Below are positions 15,845 through 23,601 of a stretch of 41,219 bases of DNA, one piece after another. How positions within the stretch are numbered: position 1 is the stretch's first letter; the number at the start of each line of letters is the position of its first letter. The position numbers and the translations under genes were made by a program. Source of the DNA: a virus; the IMG/VR virus record IMGVR_UViG_3300030110_003847, positions 601-41,819 of that record. One strand, written 5' to 3'. The notes below the pieces were generated by a model that saw only the letters and a program-made list of their open reading frames with translations, searched no databases and had not been told where the DNA came from.

Positions 15845-16482
15845 AAAGGAAACTCCAATCCTGTGTAAAGTTTAAATTGATGAGAAGCTTGTATACTAGC
15901 AAGTTCTCTACCTGTTTTAGTTGTTACTATACAATCTATAAATTGACTCGTATTAACTATTATATTTTCTACTGGAGTACAATTATAAACTATAACATTT
16001 GTGCCAATACTTGATATAATATCCCAATTTTCTCTAGTCACCAAAGTATAATCATAACCTAATGACTTAGCTGCCTGTTGAACAGCTTTGGAATAACCAC
16101 CATTTCCTAAAATATATAAATCCAATCCTAAACTATTATCTAAAAAAGTTCTAGCAGCTAAATAATCTGTATTATATGCAGTTAATACACCATTATCATT
16201 AAGAACAGTATTTGCAGCTCCTATTTGTTTTACATCATCATCACACTTATCAACAAAGTCTAACACTTGTGTTTTGTAAGGCATCGTAATAGCAAAACCT
16301 TTTATATTTAAAGTTTTTACTGCGTTTACGGCTTCCTCTATGTTACTTACTGAAAATGATTTATATATTTTATTTAAACCATAATAGTAAAAGGAAGTGT
16401 TCATCATCTGACAACCAGTATTACCAGCTGTTTCAGCAAATGAACAATATATTTCTGTATCTTTATTTATCCATTGATTCAC
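15841..16482 (-). CDS. Shikimate dehydrogenase (AroE)-like oxidoreductase
   Basis: GTG at 16482 is the start, with GAGGA 7 nt upstream, and overlaps the transketolase gene by 20 nt. The 213-residue product has AroE hallmarks: FAITMPYKTQVLDFVD (lysine of the substrate site), GAANTVL, AYNTD, and a glycine-rich nucleotide loop LGNGGYSKA. It is about 60 residues shorter than typical AroE (270), mostly at the C-terminus. In a glycan cluster it more likely reduces a keto-sugar or cyclitol than dehydroshikimate. This substrate is inference. Confidence 0.75.
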   Translation of the reverse strand: MNQWINKDTEIYCSFAETAGNTGCQMMNTSFYYYGLNKIYKSFSVSNIEEAVNAVKTLNIKGFAITMPYKTQVLDFVDKCDDDVKQIGAANTVLNDNGVLTAYNTDYLAARTFLDNSLGLDLYILGNGGYSKAVQQAAKSLGYDYTLVTRENWDIISSIGTNVIVYNCTPVENIIVNTSQFIDCIVTTKTGRELASIQASHQFKLYTGLEFPL

Positions 16483-17398
16483 TTAAAATCCTCTTTGCTA
16501 GTTGTCCAGCACTCAAACCATATTTTTCATATAAATCTTTGGGTGGTGCTGATTCAGGAAATACGTCATTCAATCCAATTCTTACAAGTTTCTTAGGACA
16601 CTCATCAGTCAATACCTCTGATACTGCTGAACCTAATCCTCCAACTATTGAATGGTCTTCAATCGTAAATAAGTATTTACTTTGTTTAGCAGATTCAATA
16701 ATAATTTTCCTGTCTATTGGTTTTATTGTTGGTAAGTTTACAACCCTAACATTATGTGATGAATTGTTTTGTATTAAATTACTAGCTTCAACTACATCAC
16801 CTAAAATACAGCCTGTAGAAAATAAAGTTATGTCATACATAGCGTGTGTTTGTTTTACAATTTGTCCTTTACCAAACTCAAAAGGAATTTCAATGTCTTC
16901 TACTGGTTGTCTACCCAATCTTAAATAATGCGGTGAGTCTAAGTCTGTTTTACACAAGTATTCTATAACTTTTATAGCTTCAGAGTAAGATGCTGGATTT
17001 AATATTTTCATATTTGGTAGAGCTCTCATAATACTAACGTCTTCCAATGCCATTTGAGTCACACCATCTTTACCAATAGCCATACCAACGTGAGTTCCAA
17101 CCAAAACAACAGGACGATTAGAATAAGCTAAACTACATCTTATTTGGTCATATCTACCTGTTAAAAAAGAACCAAATGAAGCTAAGAATACTTTGTAACC
17201 ATACTCTGATATACCTGAAGCGACTCCAATCATATTTGATTCTGCTATACCCATTTGAAAAAACCTGTCTGAATGAGATTCTTTAAAACTAGCTATCTTA
17301 GTGGCTTTACCTAAGTCTGCATCTAATGCGACTATGTTATCGTACTTATCACCCATTACTGGAAAGTGATTTCCAAACGCATCTCTTGTAGCTTTCAT
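16463..17398 (-). CDS. Transketolase C-terminal half (pair B)
   Basis: The 311-residue protein contains GIAESNMIGVASGI with the catalytic Glu, FLTGRYDQIRCSLAY, and GGLGSAVSEVL in the C-terminal domain. It pairs with the N-terminal half upstream; one base separates the TAA from the ATG, and TTAGGAG is the ribosome-binding site. In pair B, next to the GmhA-type isomerase, the obvious product would be sedoheptulose 7-phosphate, but the true acceptor is unproven. It also resembles the C-terminal domain of 1-deoxyxylulose-5-phosphate synthase, which the split organisation argues against. Confidence 0.85.
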   Translation of the reverse strand: MKATRDAFGNHFPVMGDKYDNIVALDADLGKATKIASFKESHSDRFFQMGIAESNMIGVASGISEYGYKVFLASFGSFLTGRYDQIRCSLAYSNRPVVLVGTHVGMAIGKDGVTQMALEDVSIMRALPNMKILNPASYSEAIKVIEYLCKTDLDSPHYLRLGRQPVEDIEIPFEFGKGQIVKQTHAMYDITLFSTGCILGDVVEASNLIQNNSSHNVRVVNLPTIKPIDRKIIIESAKQSKYLFTIEDHSIVGGLGSAVSEVLTDECPKKLVRIGLNDVFPESAPPKDLYEKYGLSAGQLAKRILSESMDK

Positions 17399-17399
17399 A

Positions 17400-18164
17400 T
17401 TAAACTCCTAACTCTTTCATTGCAATTTCATACTCACTATCGGTAGGAACTTTACAATGCCAACTTGGGTCTTCCATAAAAGAAACTCCCTTACCTTTAA
17501 TGGTATCTAATATTATACAAACTGGATTATTATTAATATTTTTAAGTTCATCAGATATTTTTTTCATATCGTGGCCATCAATAACTCTTGTATCCCAACC
17601 AAAAGAAGATATTCTTTCTTGTAAGTTTTCATACATAATACTAAAATCTTCTGAGTATCCATCATTTTGTGCCTTGTTCCAATCAATAATACAAATTAGA
17701 TTTGTTTCTTTAGTTTTTGGATAATACATCAAAGATTCCCAAACTTGACCTTCTTGCATTTCACCATCACCCATCACACAAAATACACTACCCTCTTCGT
17801 TTCTTAGTTTCTTACCAAGTGAATGTCCAATTGCAATACTTAGTCCTTGTCCTAATGAACCTGTTGTAGCATCTAATATAGGTAGTCTTTCTTTATCAGG
17901 ATGTCCTTGTAATGGTGAATCTATCTCTCTAAATAAATCTAACTCTTCATCTGTTATTTCACCCATTTCGTGTAATGCTGCATATATGATGGGAACTGCG
18001 TGTCCTTTAGATAAAATTAACTTGTCTCTACCACCCATTTCATATTCTTCATATAATACACTTGTTAATTCAGCCATAGAAAAACAACCACCAATATGTC
18101 CTGATTGTTTTGCTCTGACCATATCTATAACTTTTTTTCTTAATACATTAGGATTAATTTTCAT
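17400..18164 (-). CDS. Transketolase N-terminal half (pair B)
   Basis: The 254-residue protein has SGHIGGCFSMAEL, LSKGHAVPIIYAAL, TGSLGQGLSIAIG, and the thiamine-diphosphate motif GDGEMQEGQVWESLMY followed by IIDWNKAQ. All expected residues of the cofactor-binding half are present. AGGAGAAAG precedes the ATG. It overlaps the GmhA-type gene by 11 nt, so isomerase and transketolase are coupled. Sequence divergence from pair A (9124-9891) is large. Confidence 0.9.
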   Translation of the reverse strand: MKINPNVLRKKVIDMVRAKQSGHIGGCFSMAELTSVLYEEYEMGGRDKLILSKGHAVPIIYAALHEMGEITDEELDLFREIDSPLQGHPDKERLPILDATTGSLGQGLSIAIGHSLGKKLRNEEGSVFCVMGDGEMQEGQVWESLMYYPKTKETNLICIIDWNKAQNDGYSEDFSIMYENLQERISSFGWDTRVIDGHDMKKISDELKNINNNPVCIILDTIKGKGVSFMEDPSWHCKVPTDSEYEIAMKELGV

Positions 18165-18786
18165 TGTGCACTTTCTCCTTTAATAACCCAACTGAGATGT
18201 GTGTTATCTTTGATAGTATATCTTCGAAGTGAAAATTATTATTATTACCTCCTGTTTGTCCAGGAAATTCTGATGTTCCTTCAAGTGATATAGTTAAATC
18301 TGCAAAATCATTACAGTTATTTACAGGATTTCTTGTAACTAATATAGTTTTCATTCCCTTTTCTTTAGCAACTCTAAACGCTTCTAATACATTTTTTGAA
18401 TTACCTGAACCAGACATACCAAAAACCACATCACCTTTAACACCTTGATATTTTAATTGTTCACTAAATATAAATCTAAAACCTAAATCATTACCAACAC
18501 CAGTTATTGTCGCTTGGTCACTACATAAACTAACACATTTAAAATTGTTTCGTGGAATTGTTTGAGCACCTTTGTCCTCTGATACGAATGGATGCATATT
18601 CATATCTACCACTAAGTTCTGCACTGAAGCTACGTTACCACCATTACCACAGGCAAATACTGTTTGTTCGTTCTCATAAGCTTCAAACATCATATCCACA
18701 AACTCTACAATTTTATCCGTTGGGATAGTGTGGAATACATTAGAAGATTCTGTTTTATATAACTCTATGAGTTTTTGTTTATCCAT
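18154..18786 (-). CDS. GmhA-type sedoheptulose-7-phosphate isomerase (SIS domain)
   Basis: The 210-residue SIS protein has GNGGN (47-51), the GmhA signature CSDQATITGVGNDLGF (88-103), the phosphate loop SGSGNSKNV (125-133) and an N-rich C-terminal active-site strand (NNNNFHFEDI). The family converts sedoheptulose 7-phosphate to D-glycero-manno-heptose 7-phosphate, the first step to ADP- or GDP-heptose. The neighbours fit: transketolase on one side, a nucleotidyltransferase-kinase fusion and a HAD phosphatase on the other. It overlaps the fusion gene by 8 nt. Confidence 0.85.
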   Translation of the reverse strand: MDKQKLIELYKTESSNVFHTIPTDKIVEFVDMMFEAYENEQTVFACGNGGNVASVQNLVVDMNMHPFVSEDKGAQTIPRNNFKCVSLCSDQATITGVGNDLGFRFIFSEQLKYQGVKGDVVFGMSGSGNSKNVLEAFRVAKEKGMKTILVTRNPVNNCNDFADLTISLEGTSEFPGQTGGNNNNFHFEDILSKITHISVGLLKEKVHNEN

Positions 18787-20338
18787 TATTATTTTCCTTA
18801 TTTAAAAACTTTGCTAATAAATACTTACCATATAAAAATAAAAAATTACCATATCTACCTTCTTTAAAATTATCATATAATGTACAGGTATTAAAATACT
18901 GAAGTATCCCCAACAACTCTACATTGTTCCAATCATATTTATTTTTATTACAAAAATCTTGAAAAGTATTCATAAAATATACTAAATTACTCTTAGCGTA
19001 AAAGTTAAAGTTTGCAATATTTCCACTAATAGTATAATCAAACATATCCTTTAACATACTCTGGCCATTAATCATAGTTGCGTGATACATTTTTGCTAAA
19101 TCATAATAAACATCACCTATCTCTAAACTGTCACCAAAACGTTGTCTCCAATCAATCAATACAAATTTATTATTGTCCTCATCATATAATATGTTTTCTG
19201 GTTGCCAATCACCGTGAAAATAAGATGGTATGACGTTATCATAAAATCTATTCCAATCTATTTTATCTAACATAACATCTATTGGTTCTACGTCAATTCC
19301 ATTTATTCTAATAATTTTATCTAAACTATCTTGTGACAACTTACTAATTCTACTTAAAGTTTTTTCTTCATACATTTTAACACAATCTTGTATAAGAAGC
19401 TTCTTATCAGTATCTTGTTTTACAAATAAATTTGTTTGACAATGGTCTAAAAACTGAGTGATTATTGATTCATCAGTAATGTTTGAAAGTAATTGGCCAT
19501 TTATGTATTCATATGAGTACATATTATCATTTAATTGAGTTACCTTTGGACAATTACCGTTTAAGTATTTAGTTCTTTTAACTCTTAAATCAACAATATC
19601 TTTATTATTAAAATACTTTACAACTTTACCATTATCTATGAATAAAACCTCATCACTTTTATTAGCTACAACTTCATTTGGAAAGTCTTTTCTAACTTCT
19701 TCATAAGATTTATTATTTCCAGTATCATACCATTTTAATTCTAATAATTTAATATGACCCATTCCACTAAATCCGTGAGTGACTTGATATTCATCTTTTA
19801 TTATTTTATGTTCTTCTAATGATTTAAAGTAATCTTCATAATCGTATATTCCTGCCATTCCAATAAATGCTGTATCACCTGTTCCATAGTATAATTTATT
19901 TAAATACTTACTACCATCCACTAAACAATAGTTTATAGATTCCTCTAAATTTACAGAGGAAACACCCATCCAATTTTCATTTACATTCATTAAATCAATA
20001 TCATCACCTATTATAGTATCTACTGAAGTAAATATAAATGGTTCTTGTAAATGTGATTTACAACACAATAAACTATAACCAGGGCCTGAACCAACACCAT
20101 CGTAATTATCAACATCTACATAAGTAATGTTTCTATCACTATGTACTTCGTCAACATAACTTTTTATTTGTTCAGATTTATAACCAACCGCTATAACTAT
20201 TTCAACATCTTTATCGAACTTTTCAATTATATGTGATATTGTTGGTTTGTTTTCTATAGGAAGTAATGCTTTATGTAAACCATCAACATTATTATTTCTA
20301 GTTCCCCTTCCAGCAGAAAATATACAAAGTTTATTCAT
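18779..20338 (-). CDS. Sugar nucleotidyltransferase-kinase fusion
   Basis: This is a 519-residue two-domain protein. Residues 1-225 are a nucleotidyltransferase: FSAGRGTR (7-14), KALLPIENKP (23-32), a metal-binding Asp in TSVDT (104-108) and HGFSGMGHIK near 188. From about 230 an APH/choline-kinase-like domain follows, with HGDWQPENIL (375-384) as catalytic loop and LIDWRQRFG (394-402) in place of DFG. Together they could phosphorylate and NDP-activate a sugar, which is what a heptose 7-phosphate route needs. In known GDP-heptose pathways the kinase is a GHMP enzyme, so this would be a different solution. The start overlaps the cupin stop as TAATG. Confidence 0.75.
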   Translation of the reverse strand: MNKLCIFSAGRGTRNNNVDGLHKALLPIENKPTISHIIEKFDKDVEIVIAVGYKSEQIKSYVDEVHSDRNITYVDVDNYDGVGSGPGYSLLCCKSHLQEPFIFTSVDTIIGDDIDLMNVNENWMGVSSVNLEESINYCLVDGSKYLNKLYYGTGDTAFIGMAGIYDYEDYFKSLEEHKIIKDEYQVTHGFSGMGHIKLLELKWYDTGNNKSYEEVRKDFPNEVVANKSDEVLFIDNGKVVKYFNNKDIVDLRVKRTKYLNGNCPKVTQLNDNMYSYEYINGQLLSNITDESIITQFLDHCQTNLFVKQDTDKKLLIQDCVKMYEEKTLSRISKLSQDSLDKIIRINGIDVEPIDVMLDKIDWNRFYDNVIPSYFHGDWQPENILYDEDNNKFVLIDWRQRFGDSLEIGDVYYDLAKMYHATMINGQSMLKDMFDYTISGNIANFNFYAKSNLVYFMNTFQDFCNKNKYDWNNVELLGILQYFNTCTLYDNFKEGRYGNFLFLYGKYLLAKFLNKENNNG

Positions 20339-20814
20339 TAATTACCTTCGTGTTCACCAGCTATTTTACCACTACCTCTATCACTATCATCTTCAAATCT
20401 GATGCAGTCATTTAAATGGGCTGTTGAACACTCTAACATAGTTAAATCTTTAGTAGCAATTACTCTATGTTTAGTTTTCAATGGAACACAAAAACCAGTT
20501 CCAGGTTTATACTTTCTCGATTCCATCTCACCATCTGCATTTTGTAATAGAACTTCAGCTTCACCTTCAATTACATAATTAGTTTCAACTTTCTTTTCGT
20601 GCCATTGTAAACTACTTTGATTTCCAGCTTTTATGTGAATTAGTTTATAAGCATAATGTTCATTAAGTTCTAACCAAAGTTCGTGGCCCCACGGCTTTTC
20701 AACTCTGTAAGAACTAATATCTAATCGATGAGATTTATTCTCATCAATTTTATCTTTATACTCTTCAAGGGCTTCTCTTACCCAATCGTCTTTTATGTGG
20801 TCATATTTTGACAT
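20338..20814 (-). CDS. Cupin, type II mannose-6-phosphate isomerase-like
   Basis: ATG at 20814 is preferred (GGAG 6 nt upstream), giving 158 residues. The protein has EKPWGHELW, then LQWHEKKVETNYVIEGEAEV with metal-ligand His and Glu, and GTGFCVPLKTKHRV with the last His. This is the C-terminal cupin domain of ManC-type enzymes standing alone. It is translated together with the HAD gene (overlap) and the nucleotidyltransferase fusion, so it probably isomerises or epimerises the sugar phosphate that is activated there. It is distinct from the other cupin at 2619-2996. Confidence 0.75.
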   Translation of the reverse strand: MSKYDHIKDDWVREALEEYKDKIDENKSHRLDISSYRVEKPWGHELWLELNEHYAYKLIHIKAGNQSSLQWHEKKVETNYVIEGEAEVLLQNADGEMESRKYKPGTGFCVPLKTKHRVIATKDLTMLECSTAHLNDCIRFEDDSDRGSGKIAGEHEGN

Positions 20815-21172
20815 CACTTACTCCTTTATCTCTTTTTAAATTAATTGCTATTGCAGTATCGCCTTCTCTATCTGGCTTTAAATCATTAATTAGAACTCGT
20901 GTTCCACCCCCGATGCCCATTATAAGTTTATCATATAGTACACCAGCTTTTCTCAATTGTTTTTCAGTAGATTTTCTCAAACCTTCTTTTCTGCCAGTAG
21001 TTAATATAATCATATGACCTAACTTATCCCACTCCCATAATTTTTTTAATGTGCCTGGTAATGGTGTCATAACACTATCGAAATCATAATCACCGTTCTT
21101 GGTGTTTGTATATGGATATTCACATAGTGTTCCATCTATATCACAGAATATTGTTTTTGGTTTATTATTCAT
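20801..21172 (-). CDS. HAD-superfamily phosphatase
   Basis: The 123-residue minimal HAD protein has DIDGTL with nucleophile and acid Asp at 11 and 13, TTGRKE (58-63) as motif II, and INDLKP with the motif III/IV Asp at 97. There is almost no cap domain, as in GmhB, KdsC and capsule-phosphatase types. It probably removes a phosphate from a sugar phosphate before activation. AAAGGG lies before the ATG at 21172; the 52-nt AT-rich gap upstream is one of the few spaces in this operon and could hold a weak promoter. Confidence 0.75.
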   Translation of the reverse strand: MNNKPKTIFCDIDGTLCEYPYTNTKNGDYDFDSVMTPLPGTLKKLWEWDKLGHMIILTTGRKEGLRKSTEKQLRKAGVLYDKLIMGIGGGTRVLINDLKPDREGDTAIAINLKRDKGVSDVKI

Positions 21173-21224
21173 AACTTATAGAACCCTTTAATATATATAT
21201 TATGCATTTTAGTTAAAACTTAAT

Positions 21225-22154
21225 TTATTTTATAGAATCAAAAATCTTGTGTGTATGTTCTAAAAATCTTTTCTCTGAATAGTATTTTTCATAGTTTTTT
21301 TGTGTGTCTACCATACATTCATCATAAAATGTTTTATCTTTTAATTTACGAGCTATCTTTTTAGCTCCGACTACATCACCAAGTTCGACAGTTGTTTTTG
21401 GATGTAATATTTTTTGTGTATTAGAATTAGAATATGCTATACAAGGTATTCCGTGAAAGCTACAATTTAAATTAAACGTTCCTGCGGCTGCAGTTCCTAA
21501 CTGTACACCAACATTATACTGACTTAATACATTTATCCACTCACTCCAATACATCCAATCTAAATGTTTAAATAAACCCTTTTCTTCTGGTTTCATTCTA
21601 CCAGTAGTTATAGATGTTATATCATCTGTTATCTCTAATGCCACTTGATATGAATCGAATCCACCATAATCTCTAACCCAATTACCACCGATAATGACAC
21701 CATCACCCCACTCATTTCTTGGTCTAATATTATCTGTAATCATAACTGTAGGTAATAACTCAGTTCTTACATTTGTTATTCCATTATAGTATTTTAAATC
21801 TATATCATTGTGACAGAATATTAAATCCATCTCAGCAATAAAATTAAAATACCAAATTTGTTCTGCGATATCACTATCTTGCCAGTAATTATAGTAACTT
21901 TCTTGCATTACAGTTACTTTTTTACAAACTCTTTTATACTCATTTAATAAGGGAACATTAATCAATGGTTTTCTTTTTTTAGGTACTATCATTACACCAA
22001 CATCGTAAGTATTTGATGGTACTGAACCAAGCTTGGGTATTGGATGGTGAGTCGCACCAAGTGCACAAACCCACGCCACATCCGTTCTCATATTTGGATG
22101 ATTACGTGGTACTTTACCCTCATAACCTGCCTCTGAAAAAAATCCTATTTTCAT
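21225..22154 (-). CDS. Putative GT-B-like glycosyltransferase
   Basis: The 309-residue protein starts MKIGFFSEAGYEG and has a middle segment IIGGNWVRDYGG. Its C-terminal region, LGTAAAGTFNLNCSFHGIPCIAYSN, resembles the donor-sugar site of GT-B enzymes, where a small-residue loop precedes the family motif. A helical tail follows. The usual E-x7-E motif is not clear. It is coupled by ATGA to the PIG-L gene upstream. Transferase assignment comes from pattern and context, not a firm family match. Confidence 0.5.
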   Translation of the reverse strand: MKIGFFSEAGYEGKVPRNHPNMRTDVAWVCALGATHHPIPKLGSVPSNTYDVGVMIVPKKRKPLINVPLLNEYKRVCKKVTVMQESYYNYWQDSDIAEQIWYFNFIAEMDLIFCHNDIDLKYYNGITNVRTELLPTVMITDNIRPRNEWGDGVIIGGNWVRDYGGFDSYQVALEITDDITSITTGRMKPEEKGLFKHLDWMYWSEWINVLSQYNVGVQLGTAAAGTFNLNCSFHGIPCIAYSNSNTQKILHPKTTVELGDVVGAKKIARKLKDKTFYDECMVDTQKNYEKYYSEKRFLEHTHKIFDSIK

Positions 22155-22771
22155 ATCTGAAAACTCTCTACTATCCTATATGACTCAACGATACTCAAAC
22201 CTTTTTTATGACATTGAAAATTGTGATGAAAACTATCAACAGTGCTGTCACTAAAATAAGGTGCTTTTTGTTGTGTTGTAAATAATTTTAAAACATCTTT
22301 TTTCTTTTTGTATGATTCTTCTGATAAACTAACGAAGTAGTTTGGTATCCAATGATTTAAAGTGCTTGGAGTCCTATACTCTATTAATGTTATTGGACTT
22401 CTTCTACACAATGGAGGCCCTAAGTTGTTGACTATTTGATGTTCAAAATGACTATCTAAACTTGGTGTGGTTATTATTGTATCTGCTCCGTTCATATTCT
22501 GTTCTACAAAATTTACCATTGCATCTTGATGTTTACTTTTTACAAAACCAGTATCTAATATACCTGATACGTTATCGTATCTAGCCCATATATTTTCGTT
22601 TTCTGAATTTCTTTTGTCACCAGTAGTTTCATCAAAATCACCACCATTGCTTAAAACAATTATAAAAAATTGTGTTTCATTACACTCTTCAAAAGTGCCT
22701 GACATACCATATTCGACATCATCAGGATGTGCACCTAAACAAACAACTTTATTTTTATTTAAAAATTTCAT
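22151..22771 (-). CDS. PIG-L/LmbE-family N-deacetylase
   Basis: The 206-residue protein has the zinc motif AHPDDVEYG at 14-22 and a downstream SLDSHFEHQ segment that supplies another metal-binding His. PIG-L proteins deacetylate N-acetylated sugars such as GlcNAc linked to carriers or lipids. In this operon it lies next to a hexapeptide acyltransferase, so the pair could remove one acyl group and add another. Both junctions are ATGA overlaps. The family is clear; the substrate is unknown. Confidence 0.85.
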   Translation of the reverse strand: MKFLNKNKVVCLGAHPDDVEYGMSGTFEECNETQFFIIVLSNGGDFDETTGDKRNSENENIWARYDNVSGILDTGFVKSKHQDAMVNFVEQNMNGADTIITTPSLDSHFEHQIVNNLGPPLCRRSPITLIEYRTPSTLNHWIPNYFVSLSEESYKKKKDVLKLFTTQQKAPYFSDSTVDSFHHNFQCHKKGLSIVESYRIVESFQI

Positions 22772-23601
22772 ATTGACCTAAACAATTCACCTGTATAAAT
22801 TTTGATACCTCTTCTTCTCATATAATCTCGTAAGTCTTCAGAAACATTGTTATTATAACCTTCGATTTTTCGTTCATCCATATAATAAATAGTTTGATGT
22901 TTGCCTTGATTCAAATATATTTTTCCATCTTCGTATTTAGTTAGAACATCTTTTATCTTTTTCATATCGTGTAATTTATACCAACCATCTATGATTTCTA
23001 ATACAATATTTTTCTTTTCATCTTCAGTTAATTTTTTAGGATACACGTTTTCTTTTATTACTTTACACGGTGAACCAGCTGCAAAACATCCATCTGGTAA
23101 ACTTCTATTAATAATTGAATTAATTCCTATGACTACGTTATCACCAATAATCACGTGAGGTAATACAACACTTCTTGCAGGTAACCAAACATTACTACCA
23201 ATCTTAACTGGCCCAAAATCGGCTGGAAATCCTTGTAGAACATCTAACCAAGCTCCGTGTGTCCAAATCATAACATCACCACCAATACCTGTATCGTCAC
23301 CTATCTCTACCTCTTCAGATGGATTGATTACCGTTCCCTCAAATATACCAACGTGTTTACCAATCTTAACTCTTGAGTTAGGGCCGTAACAACCACCTCT
23401 ACCAACTTCACATCTTTCTGTCATATAAAAATATTCACCAGCTTCAAATGACGTACAATTTATTTTAATATTTTTTGTTAATACAGAATTATCACCAATA
23501 TGTATTTTTTCTGGACAACGTATTTCTACACCATCACCTATGATTACATTTTTACCAATTTGTATATCATTACTCTCTATTATAGCATTTTTACTTATCA
23601 T
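22768..23601 (-). CDS. Left-handed beta-helix acyltransferase
   Basis: The 277-residue protein begins with several imperfect hexapeptide repeats ([I/V]-G-x-x-x-x), for example IQIGKNVIIGDGVEI, and later VKIGSNVWLPARSVVLPHVIIGDNVVIG. The HGAW stretch near 115 is in the place of the active-site His of such enzymes. A C-terminal 75-residue helical and strand extension (MDERKIEGYNNNV) is not part of the helix. These enzymes acetylate or otherwise acylate sugars from acyl-CoA. It starts directly after the TAA of the AsnB-like gene. Confidence 0.8.
   Translation of the reverse strand: MISKNAIIESNDIQIGKNVIIGDGVEIRCPEKIHIGDNSVLTKNIKINCTSFEAGEYFYMTERCEVGRGGCYGPNSRVKIGKHVGIFEGTVINPSEEVEIGDDTGIGGDVMIWTHGAWLDVLQGFPADFGPVKIGSNVWLPARSVVLPHVIIGDNVVIGINSIINRSLPDGCFAAGSPCKVIKENVYPKKLTEDEKKNIVLEIIDGWYKLHDMKKIKDVLTKYEDGKIYLNQGKHQTIYYMDERKIEGYNNNVSEDLRDYMRRRGIKIYTGELFRSI

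Noticed and set aside
16356-16928. A 190-codon frame on the plus strand, with other plus-strand frames such as 32353-32829
   Set aside because: They lie opposite well-supported transketolase, AroE-like and glycosyltransferase genes, have no sensible composition or ribosome-binding site, and are shadows of AT-rich coding sequence.
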